Shown: positions 1 to 5,451, counted from the stretch's first letter. The stretch: DNA of 5,493 nt from Rhodospirillales bacterium (GCA_025352915.1 JANXSA010000456.1:1-5493); one strand, 5' to 3'. Program-made: numbers and translations. The notes: generated by a model from the letters alone, not told the origin.

Positions 1-322
1 ATCTACCGAGTTGTGGACGGCGGCACAGGAGCAGCCGGATATCGTGATGATCGTCATGAACGATCGCGGCTACGGCGTGATCAAGCACATCCAGGATTCG
101 CTATATGGCGGGCGGCGGTTCTATGGCGATTTGCTGGCGCCCGACTTGCAGCAACTGGCGGCGTTGGCGGGGGTGCCGAGCTTCAAGGTTTCCGACGGCT
201 CGACGTTCGGGGCGACGGTGGCGCGGGCGCTGGCGGTGCGGGGGCCGACCTTGGTGGAGGTGGATATGACGGCGATTGGGGCGTTTCCGCCTTATGCGCC
301 GTATGATAGGAAGCAGTCATAA
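1..322 (+). CDS. Thiamine-diphosphate-binding enzyme, acetolactate synthase-like, C-terminal fragment
   Basis: This is the last ~106 codons of a gene whose start lies left of the window; the reading frame is open from base 2 and stops with TAA at 320-322. Visible are ELWTAAQE and, after it, IVMNDRGYGVIKHIQD. The asparagine of MNDRGYG corresponds to the end of the GDG-to-N signature that binds the magnesium-diphosphate of the cofactor; the GDG half is off the window. The following YGGRRFYGDLLAPDLQQLA and GPTLVEVDM segments fit the C-terminal TPP domain of acetolactate synthase-like or benzoylformate decarboxylase-like proteins (full length about 550 aa). Such cytoplasmic enzymes decarboxylate or ligate 2-oxo acids. 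The substrate cannot be told from this part, and the fragment does not show whether it is the biosynthetic IlvB; an uncharacterised ALS-like paralogue is more likely. It converges on the small membrane protein gene on the other strand. Confidence 0.85.
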   Translation, partial: STELWTAAQEQPDIVMIVMNDRGYGVIKHIQDSLYGGRRFYGDLLAPDLQQLAALAGVPSFKVSDGSTFGATVARALAVRGPTLVEVDMTAIGAFPPYAPYDRKQS

Positions 323-372
323 GAAAGAATCTTCTTTTTCTGAAGAAAAAGAAGCAAAAAGACTTTTATCCG
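323..372 (-). repeat. AT-rich hairpin element, copy 1
   Basis: This AT-rich block sits in GC-rich DNA. It contains a perfect 10-bp inverted repeat: CTTCTTTTTC at 331-340 and GAAAAAGAAG at 345-354, with a 4-nt loop. Read on the minus strand it begins CGGATAAAAG, continues with a T-rich run and then the hairpin with loop TTCA. That order matches copy 2 at 621-663. Its 5' end overlaps the stop codon of the minus-strand membrane protein gene (366-368). It lies between two converging genes, so it may help end transcription, although no long uninterrupted T-run follows the stem on either strand. The inverted repeat is seen directly; membership of a dispersed family is inferred from only two copies. 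Confidence 0.6.
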
Positions 373-584
373 TTTTCGTTGGGGGGTAGCTGCCGGGCTA
401 GCTTGCGCGCCAGGAGCCAGCCGATCAGGCCGCTGAGGGGGGCGGCGGGCATCAGCAGGAGCCAGCCGATGTTGGCGCCCTGGACGACGAGGCCGAGGCC
501 GATGCCGAGGAGGAGGCCGCCGATGAGGCCGCCGGCGACGCCGGAGGAGAGGCCGAGCCAGATGATGTCCGAACGGGTGATCAT
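366..584 (-). CDS. Small glycine-rich two-helix membrane protein, unknown function
   Basis: The gene encodes 72 aa with a strong preference for G or C at third codon positions, as expected of a real gene here. The protein is very hydrophobic. A first predicted transmembrane segment spans about residues 8-34 and is rich in glycine (SGVAGGLIGGLLLGIG, a glycine-zipper-like pattern). A second spans about 38-58 (NIGWLLLMPAAPLSGLIGWLL), followed by a basic and polar tail with KLARQLPPNENG. An inner-membrane location is likely. An in-frame TAG lies six codons upstream of the ATG at 584, so this is the only sensible start, but no clear Shine-Dalgarno sequence precedes it (the upstream bases read CCTTACCTCCGGCGC). 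I do not recognise the family. It is flanked on both sides by the AT-rich hairpin elements and converges on the TPP enzyme gene. A chance ORF cannot be excluded. Confidence 0.6.
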   Translation of the reverse strand: MITRSDIIWLGLSSGVAGGLIGGLLLGIGLGLVVQGANIGWLLLMPAAPLSGLIGWLLARKLARQLPPNENG

Positions 585-620
585 GCGCCGGAGGTAAGGC
601 TAGGCCGTGGAGTTGGCAAG

Positions 621-663
621 CGGATGAAGTTTTTTTGGTTCTTTTTGTTCACAAAAAGAACAC
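621..663 (+). repeat. AT-rich hairpin element, copy 2
   Basis: The block starts CGGATGAAG at 621, then has seven Ts and a G. A perfect 10-bp inverted repeat follows: GTTCTTTTTG at 638-647 and CAAAAAGAAC at 652-661, with loop TTCA at 648-651. The order of parts, the TTCA loop and the inner stem sequence match copy 1 read on the opposite strand, with swapped base pairs at both ends of the stem. It sits 15 bp upstream of the -35 box of the predicted rpsD promoter and could insulate or influence that promoter. From memory, similar T-run plus hairpin blocks are common between genes in Acetobacteraceae; I could not check this. Confidence 0.6.
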
Positions 664-678
664 CTTGCCTCGCCTGAT

Positions 679-707
679 TTGACTCTGGAAGGGCTCGCCA
701 GTATACG
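679..707 (+). promoter_or_regulatory. Predicted sigma-70 promoter of rpsD
   Basis: TTGACT (679-684, 5 of 6 matches to TTGACA) and TATACG (702-707, 4 of 6 to TATAAT, including the important TAxxx start) are separated by exactly 17 bp. Transcription would begin near 713-716, giving a leader of about 130 nt before rpsD. Nothing else on the plus strand lies between this promoter and rpsD, and a strong promoter is expected for a ribosomal protein gene. This is prediction by consensus only. Confidence 0.65.
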
Positions 708-713
708 CCCGGG

Positions 714-845
714 CATTGCCGGGAACGTGGACAGGCCTTCGGGGTCTGCGCCCGTCTTTTGCTGTTCTGCAAAGGGCCTACCGGTGCAACAAGCCGCGTT
801 CATGCTCGTAAGGGCAGGGCGGCGCCTGGAAGAAAGGGCACGCGC
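714..845 (+). promoter_or_regulatory. rpsD 5' leader, candidate autoregulatory RNA
   Basis: This stretch between the predicted transcription start and the rpsD ATG holds no convincing ORF but has pairing potential. A hairpin pairs CAGGCC (732-737) with GGTCTG (743-748) over a UUCGG loop. TTTGC (758-762) can pair with GCAAA (769-773), directly after a short T-run (757-760). CCGGTGC (781-787) can pair with GCGCCTGG (822-829, one bulged T), which would occupy the first bases of the purine-rich ribosome binding stretch GGAAGAAAGGG (828-838). S4 is known to repress its own synthesis in E. coli (alpha operon) and Bacillus (rpsD leader), so a similar role here is possible. I do not recognise a named leader motif. 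Confidence 0.3.
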
Positions 846-1463
846 ATGACCAAGCGCGCCGAAAGTAAGTACAAGATCAACCGCCGCCTCGGGGTGAATC
901 TCTGGGGCCGGCCGAAATCCCCGTTGAGCAAGCGCGATTACGGCCCCGGCCAGCATGGCCAGCGGCGCAAGGGCAAGCCGACCGATTTCGGCATTCAGCT
1001 GATGGCGAAGCAGAAGCTCAAGGGCTATTACGGCAACATCGGCGAGAAGGCATTCCGGAAATATTATTTCGAGGCGGTGCGCCGCAAGGGCGATACCTCG
1101 GAGAACCTGATCGAGCTGCTGGAGCGCCGGCTGGATGCGGTGATTTATCGCATGAAGTTCGCGATCACGCCGTTCGCCTCGCGGCAGTTCGTGAACCACG
1201 GGCATGTGCTGGTGAACGGCAAGAAGCTCAACATCCCGAGCTACCAGGTGAAGGACAATGACCTGATCGAAGTCCGGGAAAAGTCGAAGCAACTGGCGAT
1301 GGTGCTGGATTCCTCGCAGAGCGCCGAGCGTGACGTTCCCGACTACCTGGAAGTCGATCACCGGGCGATGAAGGGCCGCTTTGCCCGCGCGCCGAAGCTG
1401 TCGGACGTGCCGTATCCGGTGCAGATGGAGCCGAACCTGGTGGTCGAGTTCTACTCGCGCTGA
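846..1463 (+). CDS. rpsD: 30S ribosomal protein S4
   Basis: The gene encodes 205 aa, the normal length for alphaproteobacterial S4. The protein binds 16S rRNA directly, starts assembly of the 30S body and lines the mRNA entry channel; in some bacteria it also represses its own translation. The N-terminus reads [20 protein letters not shown], followed by the conserved PGQHGQRRK (34-42) and [10 protein letters not shown] (54-63). The S4 RNA-binding domain covers about residues 92-155 with [25 protein letters not shown] and IPSYQVK. The end is the family-typical [19 protein letters not shown]. It has no zinc-knuckle cysteines (the C-minus type). The ATG at 846 is chosen over the in-frame TTG at 759 because it matches the family start and follows GGAAGAAAGGG with a spacer of 7. 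It is apparently monocistronic, with its own promoter (679-707) and terminator (1481-1515). Confidence 0.98.
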   Translation: MTKRAESKYKINRRLGVNLWGRPKSPLSKRDYGPGQHGQRRKGKPTDFGIQLMAKQKLKGYYGNIGEKAFRKYYFEAVRRKGDTSENLIELLERRLDAVIYRMKFAITPFASRQFVNHGHVLVNGKKLNIPSYQVKDNDLIEVREKSKQLAMVLDSSQSAERDVPDYLEVDHRAMKGRFARAPKLSDVPYPVQMEPNLVVEFYSR

Positions 1464-1478
1464 TCCGGCCTGGTTATG

Positions 1479-1516
1479 GAAAGGCCCGCTCCCGGAAGGG
1501 GGCGGGCCTTTTTCGT
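1479..1516 (+). terminator. Rho-independent terminator of rpsD
   Basis: AAGGCCCGC (1481-1489) pairs perfectly with GCGGGCCTT (1502-1510). The stem continues through a T-G wobble and three C-G pairs to a GGAA tetraloop (1494-1497), giving a 13-bp stem. The plus strand continues into a T-run (1509-1513) and a second one at 1516-1520. It begins 17 bp after the rpsD stop. Read on the minus strand the stem is followed by only three Ts, so it may also serve the converging amidohydrolase gene, more weakly. Confidence 0.92.
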
Positions 1517-1539
1517 TTTTGCGGCTGCGCGTGGGGGGA

Positions 1540-2739
1540 TCAGACCGCCAGCTTCAGTTCCTGTTGCACCAGCGACACCCAGTAGGCGACTCCGACCGGG
1601 ATGGCGTCGTCGTTGAAGTTGAAGAGCGGGGTGTGCAGGCCGGGGGTGCGGCCGGACTCGGCGCTGCCGTTGCCGACGAAAATGAAGGCGCCGGGCTTCT
1701 TCTCCAGCATGAAGCAGAAGTCTTCGCCGCCGGTGATGGGGGGCGTGTTGTCCTGGACCGCGGCGGCGCCGACGATGGCGGTGGCGGCGGCGATGGCGGT
1801 GTCGGTGTTGTCGTCGTGGTTGACCAGCGCGGTGGTGCCCCAGCGCAGTTTCACTTCGGCGGTGCAGCCATTGGCGGCGGCCAGGGCATGGGCCAGGCTT
1901 TCCATCCGGTCGTCGATGATCGCCTGCACGCGGCCGTTGAAGCAGCGCTGGGTGCCGGTGATTTCGATTTCCGCCGGCATGACGTTGGCGGACTGGTTGG
2001 AGCCGCCGTGGATTGAGCCGACGCTGATGACGGCGGTGTCGAGCGGGGCGACGTTGCGGCTGATGATGGTTTGCAGCGCCTGGATGTATTGCGCGGTGAC
2101 GATGGTGACGTCGGTGGAGAGGTGGGGGGTGGCGCCGCCGTGGCCGCCGGTGCCGCGGAAGATGACTTCCCAGCGGCCGGAGGCGGCGAGCAGCGGGCCT
2201 TTGCGCAGGGCGAACTGGCCGACGGGCAGGCCGGGCATGGTGTGCATGCCGTAGACGGCGTCGCAGGGGAAGCGCTCGAACAGGCGGTCTTCGAGCATGG
2301 CGACGGCACCGCCGCGGCCTTCTTCGGCGGGCTGGAAGATCAGTTGCACGGTGCCGGCGAAGTCGCGGTGTTCGGACAAATAGCGGGCGGCGCCGAGCAG
2401 CATGGTGGTGTGGCCGTCATGGCCGCAGGCGTGCATGACGCCTTGGTTGGTGGAGGCGTAGGGCAGGGCAGTGGCTTCGGGGATGGCGAGCGCGTCCATG
2501 TCCGCGCGCAGGCCGATGCTGTGCTGGCCGGGGAGTTTGCCGCGGATGGTGCCGACGACGCCGGTCTGGCCCACGCCTTCGGTGGTTTCGATGCCCCATT
2601 CGCGCAGCTTGGCGGCGACGAGGGCGGCGGTGCGGACTTCCTCCAGGCCCATTTCGGGATGGGCGTGGATGTCGCGGCGGATGGCCGTCAGCTCGGCGTG
2701 GTAGCTGGCGATGGTGGCGCGCATCGTGTCGGTGGTCAT
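1540..2739 (-). CDS. M20-family metallo-amidohydrolase (hippurate hydrolase-like)
   Basis: The 399-aa protein is complete and of normal length for the M20D group (HipO / IAA-amino acid hydrolase type), cytoplasmic enzymes that hydrolyse N-acyl amino acids or similar amides. It starts with the typical RRDIHAHPEMGLEE (21-34). The metal and catalytic residues are in place: HACGHDGH (103-110, with C105 and H107), QPAEEG (136-141, catalytic E139 and metal ligand E140), GMH (H166), GGEDF (337-341) and LHTPLFNFND (H369). The dimerisation lid domain lies at about 187-295, including GGHGGATPH. Start: GGGGGA lies five bases before the ATG at 2739. No signal peptide or membrane segment is seen. The exact substrate cannot be predicted. 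A terminator-like hairpin (2803-2828) separates it from the upstream secreted-protein gene on the same strand, so it probably has its own promoter, though I see no convincing one. Confidence 0.95.
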   Translation of the reverse strand: MTTDTMRATIASYHAELTAIRRDIHAHPEMGLEEVRTAALVAAKLREWGIETTEGVGQTGVVGTIRGKLPGQHSIGLRADMDALAIPEATALPYASTNQGVMHACGHDGHTTMLLGAARYLSEHRDFAGTVQLIFQPAEEGRGGAVAMLEDRLFERFPCDAVYGMHTMPGLPVGQFALRKGPLLAASGRWEVIFRGTGGHGGATPHLSTDVTIVTAQYIQALQTIISRNVAPLDTAVISVGSIHGGSNQSANVMPAEIEITGTQRCFNGRVQAIIDDRMESLAHALAAANGCTAEVKLRWGTTALVNHDDNTDTAIAAATAIVGAAAVQDNTPPITGGEDFCFMLEKKPGAFIFVGNGSAESGRTPGLHTPLFNFNDDAIPVGVAYWVSLVQQELKLAV

Positions 2740-2802
2740 GGTGGTCCCCCGGGGTTTCGCGGGGAGGCTAGCGGGGTTGGGGGCCGGGGCAAAGACGCAA
2801 AC

Positions 2803-2828
2803 AGCAGGCTGGGTTGCCCCAGCCTGCT
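2803..2828 (-). terminator. Terminator-like hairpin after the tandem-repeat protein gene
   Basis: AGCAGGCTGGG (2803-2813) and CCCAGCCTGCT (2818-2828) form a perfect 11-bp stem. On the minus strand the loop reads GCAA, a stable GNRA tetraloop, and the following bases GTTTGCGTCTTTG are T-rich but broken. It lies 29 bp after the stop of the minus-strand gene ending at 2857 and 64 bp before the amidohydrolase start, fitting the end of the upstream transcript. Confidence 0.65.
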
Positions 2829-2856
2829 ATGTGTCACGCGTGGTAGTGGCCGCGGT

Positions 2857-3186
2857 TCAGACGGCGCGAACGGCGCCCTCGCCAGCGTCGCCGGCATCGG
2901 CGGCGTAGAAGTTGCCGCCCTCGGCCTCGGAGACGCGGAAGCTGGCGCCCTCACCGGCGTCGTTGGCATCGGCGGCGTAGAAATTGCCGCCCTCGGCCTC
3001 GGAGACGCGGAAGCTGGCGCCTTCGCCGGCGTCATTGGCGTCGGCGATCACGGTTGCCTGGGCGACCGGGCCGGCATGCACCGGACCGGCGGCAACCAGC
3101 ATGGTGGAGCCGAGCAGCACGGCCGCGAAGGTCGCGCGGCGCAGGGCGGTCAGCGAGAAGCCAAAGGTAGCGTTCATGTTCGTCAT
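2857..3186 (-). CDS. Small predicted secreted protein with 24-residue acidic tandem repeats
   Basis: The gene encodes 109 aa. Residues 1-38 look like a Sec signal peptide: RR at 16-17, a hydrophobic core (TFAAVLLGSTMLVAA) and a cleavage site after VHA at 38; AQA at 42-44 is a second possible site. The mature chain of about 70 aa is almost entirely repeat. DANDAGEGASFRVSEA plus EGGNFYAA occurs twice in full (first copy from residue 49), then DAGDAGEGA as a partial third copy before the end VRAV. It is acidic, glycine- and alanine-rich, and lacks cysteine. The start at 3186 is supported by AGGTGA six bases upstream; the internal ATG at 3177 is too far from it. I do not recognise the family and assign no function. 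A periplasmic or surface protein, or a repeated-peptide precursor, would both fit. It is divergent from the LysR gene and ends at the hairpin at 2803-2828. Confidence 0.75.
   Translation of the reverse strand: MTNMNATFGFSLTALRRATFAAVLLGSTMLVAAGPVHAGPVAQATVIADANDAGEGASFRVSEAEGGNFYAADANDAGEGASFRVSEAEGGNFYAADAGDAGEGAVRAV
2872..3042 (-). repeat. 72-bp in-frame tandem repeat, about 2.4 copies
   Basis: Two full 72-bp units lie end to end at 2899-2970 and 2971-3042, with a partial unit of 27 bp at 2872-2898. The full units differ at 5 of 72 positions by my hand alignment. All five are third-position changes that leave the protein unchanged (GAT/GAC, AAC/AAT, GGT/GGC, GAG/GAA, AAC/AAT). The partial unit differs by one amino acid, with glycine replacing asparagine. 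Confidence 0.9.
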
Positions 3187-3204
3187 GTCAGTTCACCTGT
3201 TCCA

Positions 3205-3227
3205 GCCGGGCCCCCATGGGCGCCGGT
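3205..3227 (-). other. Hairpin in the leader of the secreted-protein gene
   Basis: CCGGGCCC (3206-3213) can pair with GGGC (3218-3221) and CCGG (3223-3226) around one bulged G. On the minus strand this places an 8-bp GC stem about 8 bases before the AGGTGA ribosome binding site of the 109-aa secreted protein. It could affect translation or RNA stability. In DNA this GC-rich, chance pairing is quite possible. Confidence 0.3.
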
Positions 3228-3319
3228 CCGATTAGGGCGAAGGGTAGGGGCCGATAGGCTCGCCCATTCGTCGAGGCGGTAAGTAGGCCGATGCGGCACC
3301 GCGATAAACACCGCCATGG

Positions 3320-3349
3320 TTGACACTTTGTCTACTGAGAGTGGCTAAT
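3320..3349 (+). promoter_or_regulatory. Predicted sigma-70 promoter of the LysR gene
   Basis: A perfect -35 box TTGACA (3320-3325) is followed after 18 bp by GCTAAT (3344-3349, 4 of 6 matches to TATAAT). Transcription would start near 3356, giving a leader of about 57 nt before the LysR ATG. The surrounding DNA is more AT-rich than the genes, as expected of a promoter region. Between this promoter and the gene lie the direct repeats TCGCGC (3371-3376 and 3381-3386) and the small palindrome ATCG-CGC-CGAT (3380-3390), possible regulator sites. The promoter of the divergent secreted-protein gene should also lie in this intergenic region, but I could not pick a convincing one. Confidence 0.55.
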
Positions 3350-3412
3350 GAGCAGATAGAATGCCGAATTTCGCGCATTATCGCGCCGATCACATGACAA
3401 TAGGGTAATGCA

Positions 3413-4339
3413 ATGGATCGCTTTCTTGCCTTGGAAACCTTCGTGCGCGTTGTCGATCGCGGCGGATTCAGCGCCGCCGCGCAAGATCTGCGAATTTCTC
3501 GCGCAATGGTAAGCCGCCATGTGCAGGAGCTGGAGGCCCGGCTGGGGGCGAGGCTGCTGCACCGGACCACCCGCCGGGTGAGCCTGACCGAGGCTGGGCA
3601 GGTCTACTATGACCGCAGCGCGCATCTTCTGGCCGATCTCGCCTCCGCCGATAGCGAGGTGGGCGAGTTGCACACACGGCCGCGCGGTTTGCTGCGGATC
3701 AATGGGCCGGTGGTGTTCGGCTCGCTGCACCTGTCCGCCGCCATTGCCGACTACATGGCGGCGTTTCCCGAGGTGAAGATCGAGCTGACGCTGAACGACC
3801 GCACGGTGGATCTGGTGGAGGAGGGCTTCGATCTGGCGATCCGCATTGGCCGGCTGGCCGATAGCAGCCTGATTGCGCGACGGCTGGCGCCGTGCCGGCT
3901 GGTCATCGTGGCCTCGCCGGACTACCTGGCCCGGCGCGGCACGCCGCAGGAGCCGGGCGATCTCACTAAGCATGACTGCATTCGCTACATGTATGGCGAA
4001 GGTGGCGATGTCTGGCATTTCCAGGGGCCGGACGGCAAGCTGGCGGTGCGGGTGCACGGGCAGCTGCGCACGAACAACGGCGACGCGATGCGCATCGCCG
4101 CCAGCCGCGGCATGGGCATTGCCGTGATCCCCAGCTTCATCGTCAGCGAGGAGTTGGCCAATGGCGCGCTGGTGCCGCTGCTGAAAGGCTGGGGCGCCGC
4201 CGAGGAGATCGCGCTGCACGTGGTCTATCCGCCGGGGCGCAACCCGTCGGCCAAGCTGCGCAGCTTCATCGATTTCCTGGTGCCGCGGTTCGGCGAGCAC
4301 CCGGTCTGGGACGCGTGGATGACGAAACCCGCCTCTTGA
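3413..4339 (+). CDS. LysR-type transcriptional regulator, CrgA-like
   Basis: The protein has 308 aa, normal for the family. The N-terminal winged helix-turn-helix spans about residues 1-60: FVRVVDRGGFSAAAQDL, then ISRAMVSRHVQELEARLG (recognition helix) and LLHRTTRRVSLTEAG. A linker helix leads to the periplasmic-binding-protein-like effector domain from about residue 92. It carries GLLRINGP, the conserved DLAIRIGRLADSSLIARRL, LVIVASPDYLARRG and GMGIAVIPSFI, which together match the CrgA-type subgroup. It acts as a cytoplasmic DNA-binding protein responding to a small molecule. The ATG at 3413 has AGGG seven bases upstream. It stands 51 bp ahead of the asparaginase on the same strand, so co-transcription and control of that gene are plausible. 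Classical LysR regulators more often control a divergent gene, here the secreted repeat protein, so that is the alternative target. Confidence 0.96.
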   Translation: MDRFLALETFVRVVDRGGFSAAAQDLRISRAMVSRHVQELEARLGARLLHRTTRRVSLTEAGQVYYDRSAHLLADLASADSEVGELHTRPRGLLRINGPVVFGSLHLSAAIADYMAAFPEVKIELTLNDRTVDLVEEGFDLAIRIGRLADSSLIARRLAPCRLVIVASPDYLARRGTPQEPGDLTKHDCIRYMYGEGGDVWHFQGPDGKLAVRVHGQLRTNNGDAMRIAASRGMGIAVIPSFIVSEELANGALVPLLKGWGAAEEIALHVVYPPGRNPSAKLRSFIDFLVPRFGEHPVWDAWMTKPAS

Positions 4340-4378
4340 CGGGGCATTCATGCCGCAGCAGGGATGACGCGGTTTTTC

Positions 4379-4383
4379 GGAGG
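4379..4383 (+). promoter_or_regulatory. Ribosome binding site that fixes the asparaginase start
   Basis: GGAGG at 4379-4383 lies seven bases before the ATG at 4391. An earlier in-frame ATG at 4364 would add nine residues (MTRFFGGRP) but has only CAGGG directly against it, with no room for a normal spacer. The later ATG is therefore the likely start. Confidence 0.8.
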
Positions 4384-4390
4384 TCGCCCC

Positions 4391-5398
4391 ATGGATCCAG
4401 TTCTCGTTGAAGTCACCCGCGGCGGGCGCGTCGAATCCGCCCATCGCGGCGCCGTCATCGTGGTGGATGCCACCGGCGGCGTGGTGTTTGCGGCCGGCGA
4501 TGTCGACCAGGCGGTGTTTCCGCGCTCGGCGATCAAGGCGTTGCTGGCGCTGCCGATGGTCGAAAGCGGGGCGGCGGCGCGGCTCGGGCTGAGCGATGCC
4601 GAGATCGCGCTGGCGTGCTCGTCGCATTCCGGCGAGGAGGATCATGTGGCCACGGCAACCTCGATGCTGGCCAAGGCCGGGCGGGATGCCTCGGTGCTGG
4701 AATGCGGCACCCACTGGCCGAGCTATGACGGGGCGGCGCGGGCGCTGGCGGCGGCGGGCAAGCTGCCGAGCGCGCTGCACAACAACTGCTCGGGAAAGCA
4801 TTCCGGCTTCATCTGCCTCGCCTGCGATCGCGGCGACGATCCCGCGGGCTATGTGCTGCCCGGCCACCCGACGATGCAGGTGATCACCACCGCCCTGGCC
4901 GAGATGACCTCGACCGCGCTGGATACACGCAATTTCGCCGTCGATGGCTGCTCGATCCCAACCTATGCGATCCCGCTGCGGGCGCTGGCGCTGGCCTTCG
5001 CGCGCTTCGGCACCGGGCAGGGGCTCGCGGCCGACCGGGCGGCGGCAGCCAAGCGCATCCGCCAGGCGGTGGCGGCCCAGCCGCGCATGGTGGCCGGCAC
5101 CAATCGCTTCGACACCCGCATCATCGCCGCCCTGGGCGAGCGGGTGTTCGTCAAGGGTGGTGCCGAGGGCGTGCATTGCGGCGCCATCCCGGAGCTGGGC
5201 ATCGGTATCGCGGTCAAATGCGACGATGGCGCCGGACGGGCGGCCGATATCGTCACCGCCGCGCTGATCGCCCGGCTGCTGCCGAATAACGGCCAAATCG
5301 ACCCCGTGGTGGCCAAGATCGCCAACCCAACCTTGACTAACTGGAACGGCATCGAAGTCGGCACCATGCGCCCGGCGGCGGCGTTGGGCGGAGGCTAG
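4391..5398 (+). CDS. Class 3 L-asparaginase (Asparaginase_II family, Rhizobium etli type)
   Basis: The 335-aa enzyme is predicted to hydrolyse L-asparagine to aspartate and ammonia in the cytoplasm. It matches the class 3 family typified by the R. etli enzymes (AnsA/ReAV), not the E. coli types. Key motifs: FPRSAIK (43-49, first Ser-Lys pair S46/K49), ACSSHSGEEDH (75-85, serine of the second pair), NNCSGKHSGF (131-140) and VDGCSIPTY (184-192). C133, K136 and C187 correspond, with an offset of two, to the zinc ligands C135, K138 and C189 that I recall from the ReAV structure. VKGGAEG (254-260) likely carries the lysine of the second pair. There is no signal peptide. All expected residues are present, so it should be active. 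It follows the LysR gene by 51 bp with no clear promoter between and probably shares its transcript. It ends with TAG just before the repeat cluster at 5410. Confidence 0.95.
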   Translation: MDPVLVEVTRGGRVESAHRGAVIVVDATGGVVFAAGDVDQAVFPRSAIKALLALPMVESGAAARLGLSDAEIALACSSHSGEEDHVATATSMLAKAGRDASVLECGTHWPSYDGAARALAAAGKLPSALHNNCSGKHSGFICLACDRGDDPAGYVLPGHPTMQVITTALAEMTSTALDTRNFAVDGCSIPTYAIPLRALALAFARFGTGQGLAADRAAAAKRIRQAVAAQPRMVAGTNRFDTRIIAALGERVFVKGGAEGVHCGAIPELGIGIAVKCDDGAGRAADIVTAALIARLLPNNGQIDPVVAKIANPTLTNWNGIEVGTMRPAAALGGG

Positions 5399-5407
5399 GG
5401 AAGGAAG

Positions 5408-5451
5408 GCGGGGGCTTGGCCCCTCGACCCCACCAGGGTCCGAGACCCTGG
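5408..5451. repeat. GC-rich palindromic intergenic repeat after the asparaginase gene
   Basis: Two hairpins stand side by side. GGGGC (5411-5415) pairs with GCCCC (5419-5423) around TTG, and CCAGGGTC (5433-5440) pairs perfectly with GACCCTGG (5444-5451) around CGA. No T-run follows, so it is not a classical intrinsic terminator, but the position 12 bp after a stop codon fits 3'-end protection or termination. From memory, GGGTC/GACCC hairpin pairs like this recur between genes in Rhodospirillales; this was not checked. The rest of the window to 5493 shows nothing I can annotate with confidence. Confidence 0.55.

Noticed and set aside
759..845. N-terminal extension of S4 from a TTG at 759
   Set aside because: Family length and N-terminal sequence match the ATG at 846, which has its own ribosome binding site; the extension is the untranslated leader.
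600..1361. A 253-aa open frame on the minus strand
   Set aside because: It is antisense to rpsD, whose identity is certain, and it would also run through the rpsD promoter and the AT-rich hairpin element.
2740..2802. TTTGCC and TAGCCT with 17-bp spacing on the minus strand as a promoter for the amidohydrolase
   Set aside because: Both boxes match the consensus at only about three of six positions in very GC-rich DNA, which is not better than chance.
2071..3282. A 403-aa open frame on the plus strand
   Set aside because: It is the complement of the amidohydrolase and the secreted repeat protein, very Gly/Ala-rich, without a ribosome binding site or known motif.
4353..4377. CCGC and GCGG followed by five Ts between the LysR and asparaginase genes, resembling a terminator
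   Set aside because: The stem is only four base pairs with a loop of about 12 nt, too weak to end transcription, and the T-run directly precedes the asparaginase ribosome binding site.
4364..4390. Nine-residue extension of the asparaginase from the ATG at 4364
   Set aside because: GGAGG at 4379-4383 is correctly placed for the ATG at 4391 and lies inside the would-be extension.
3332..5296. A 654-aa open frame on the minus strand
   Set aside because: It runs antisense to both the LysR and asparaginase genes, is rich in Arg, His, Gln and Ala with no recognisable domain, and is explained by lack of stops in GC-rich DNA opposite real codons.
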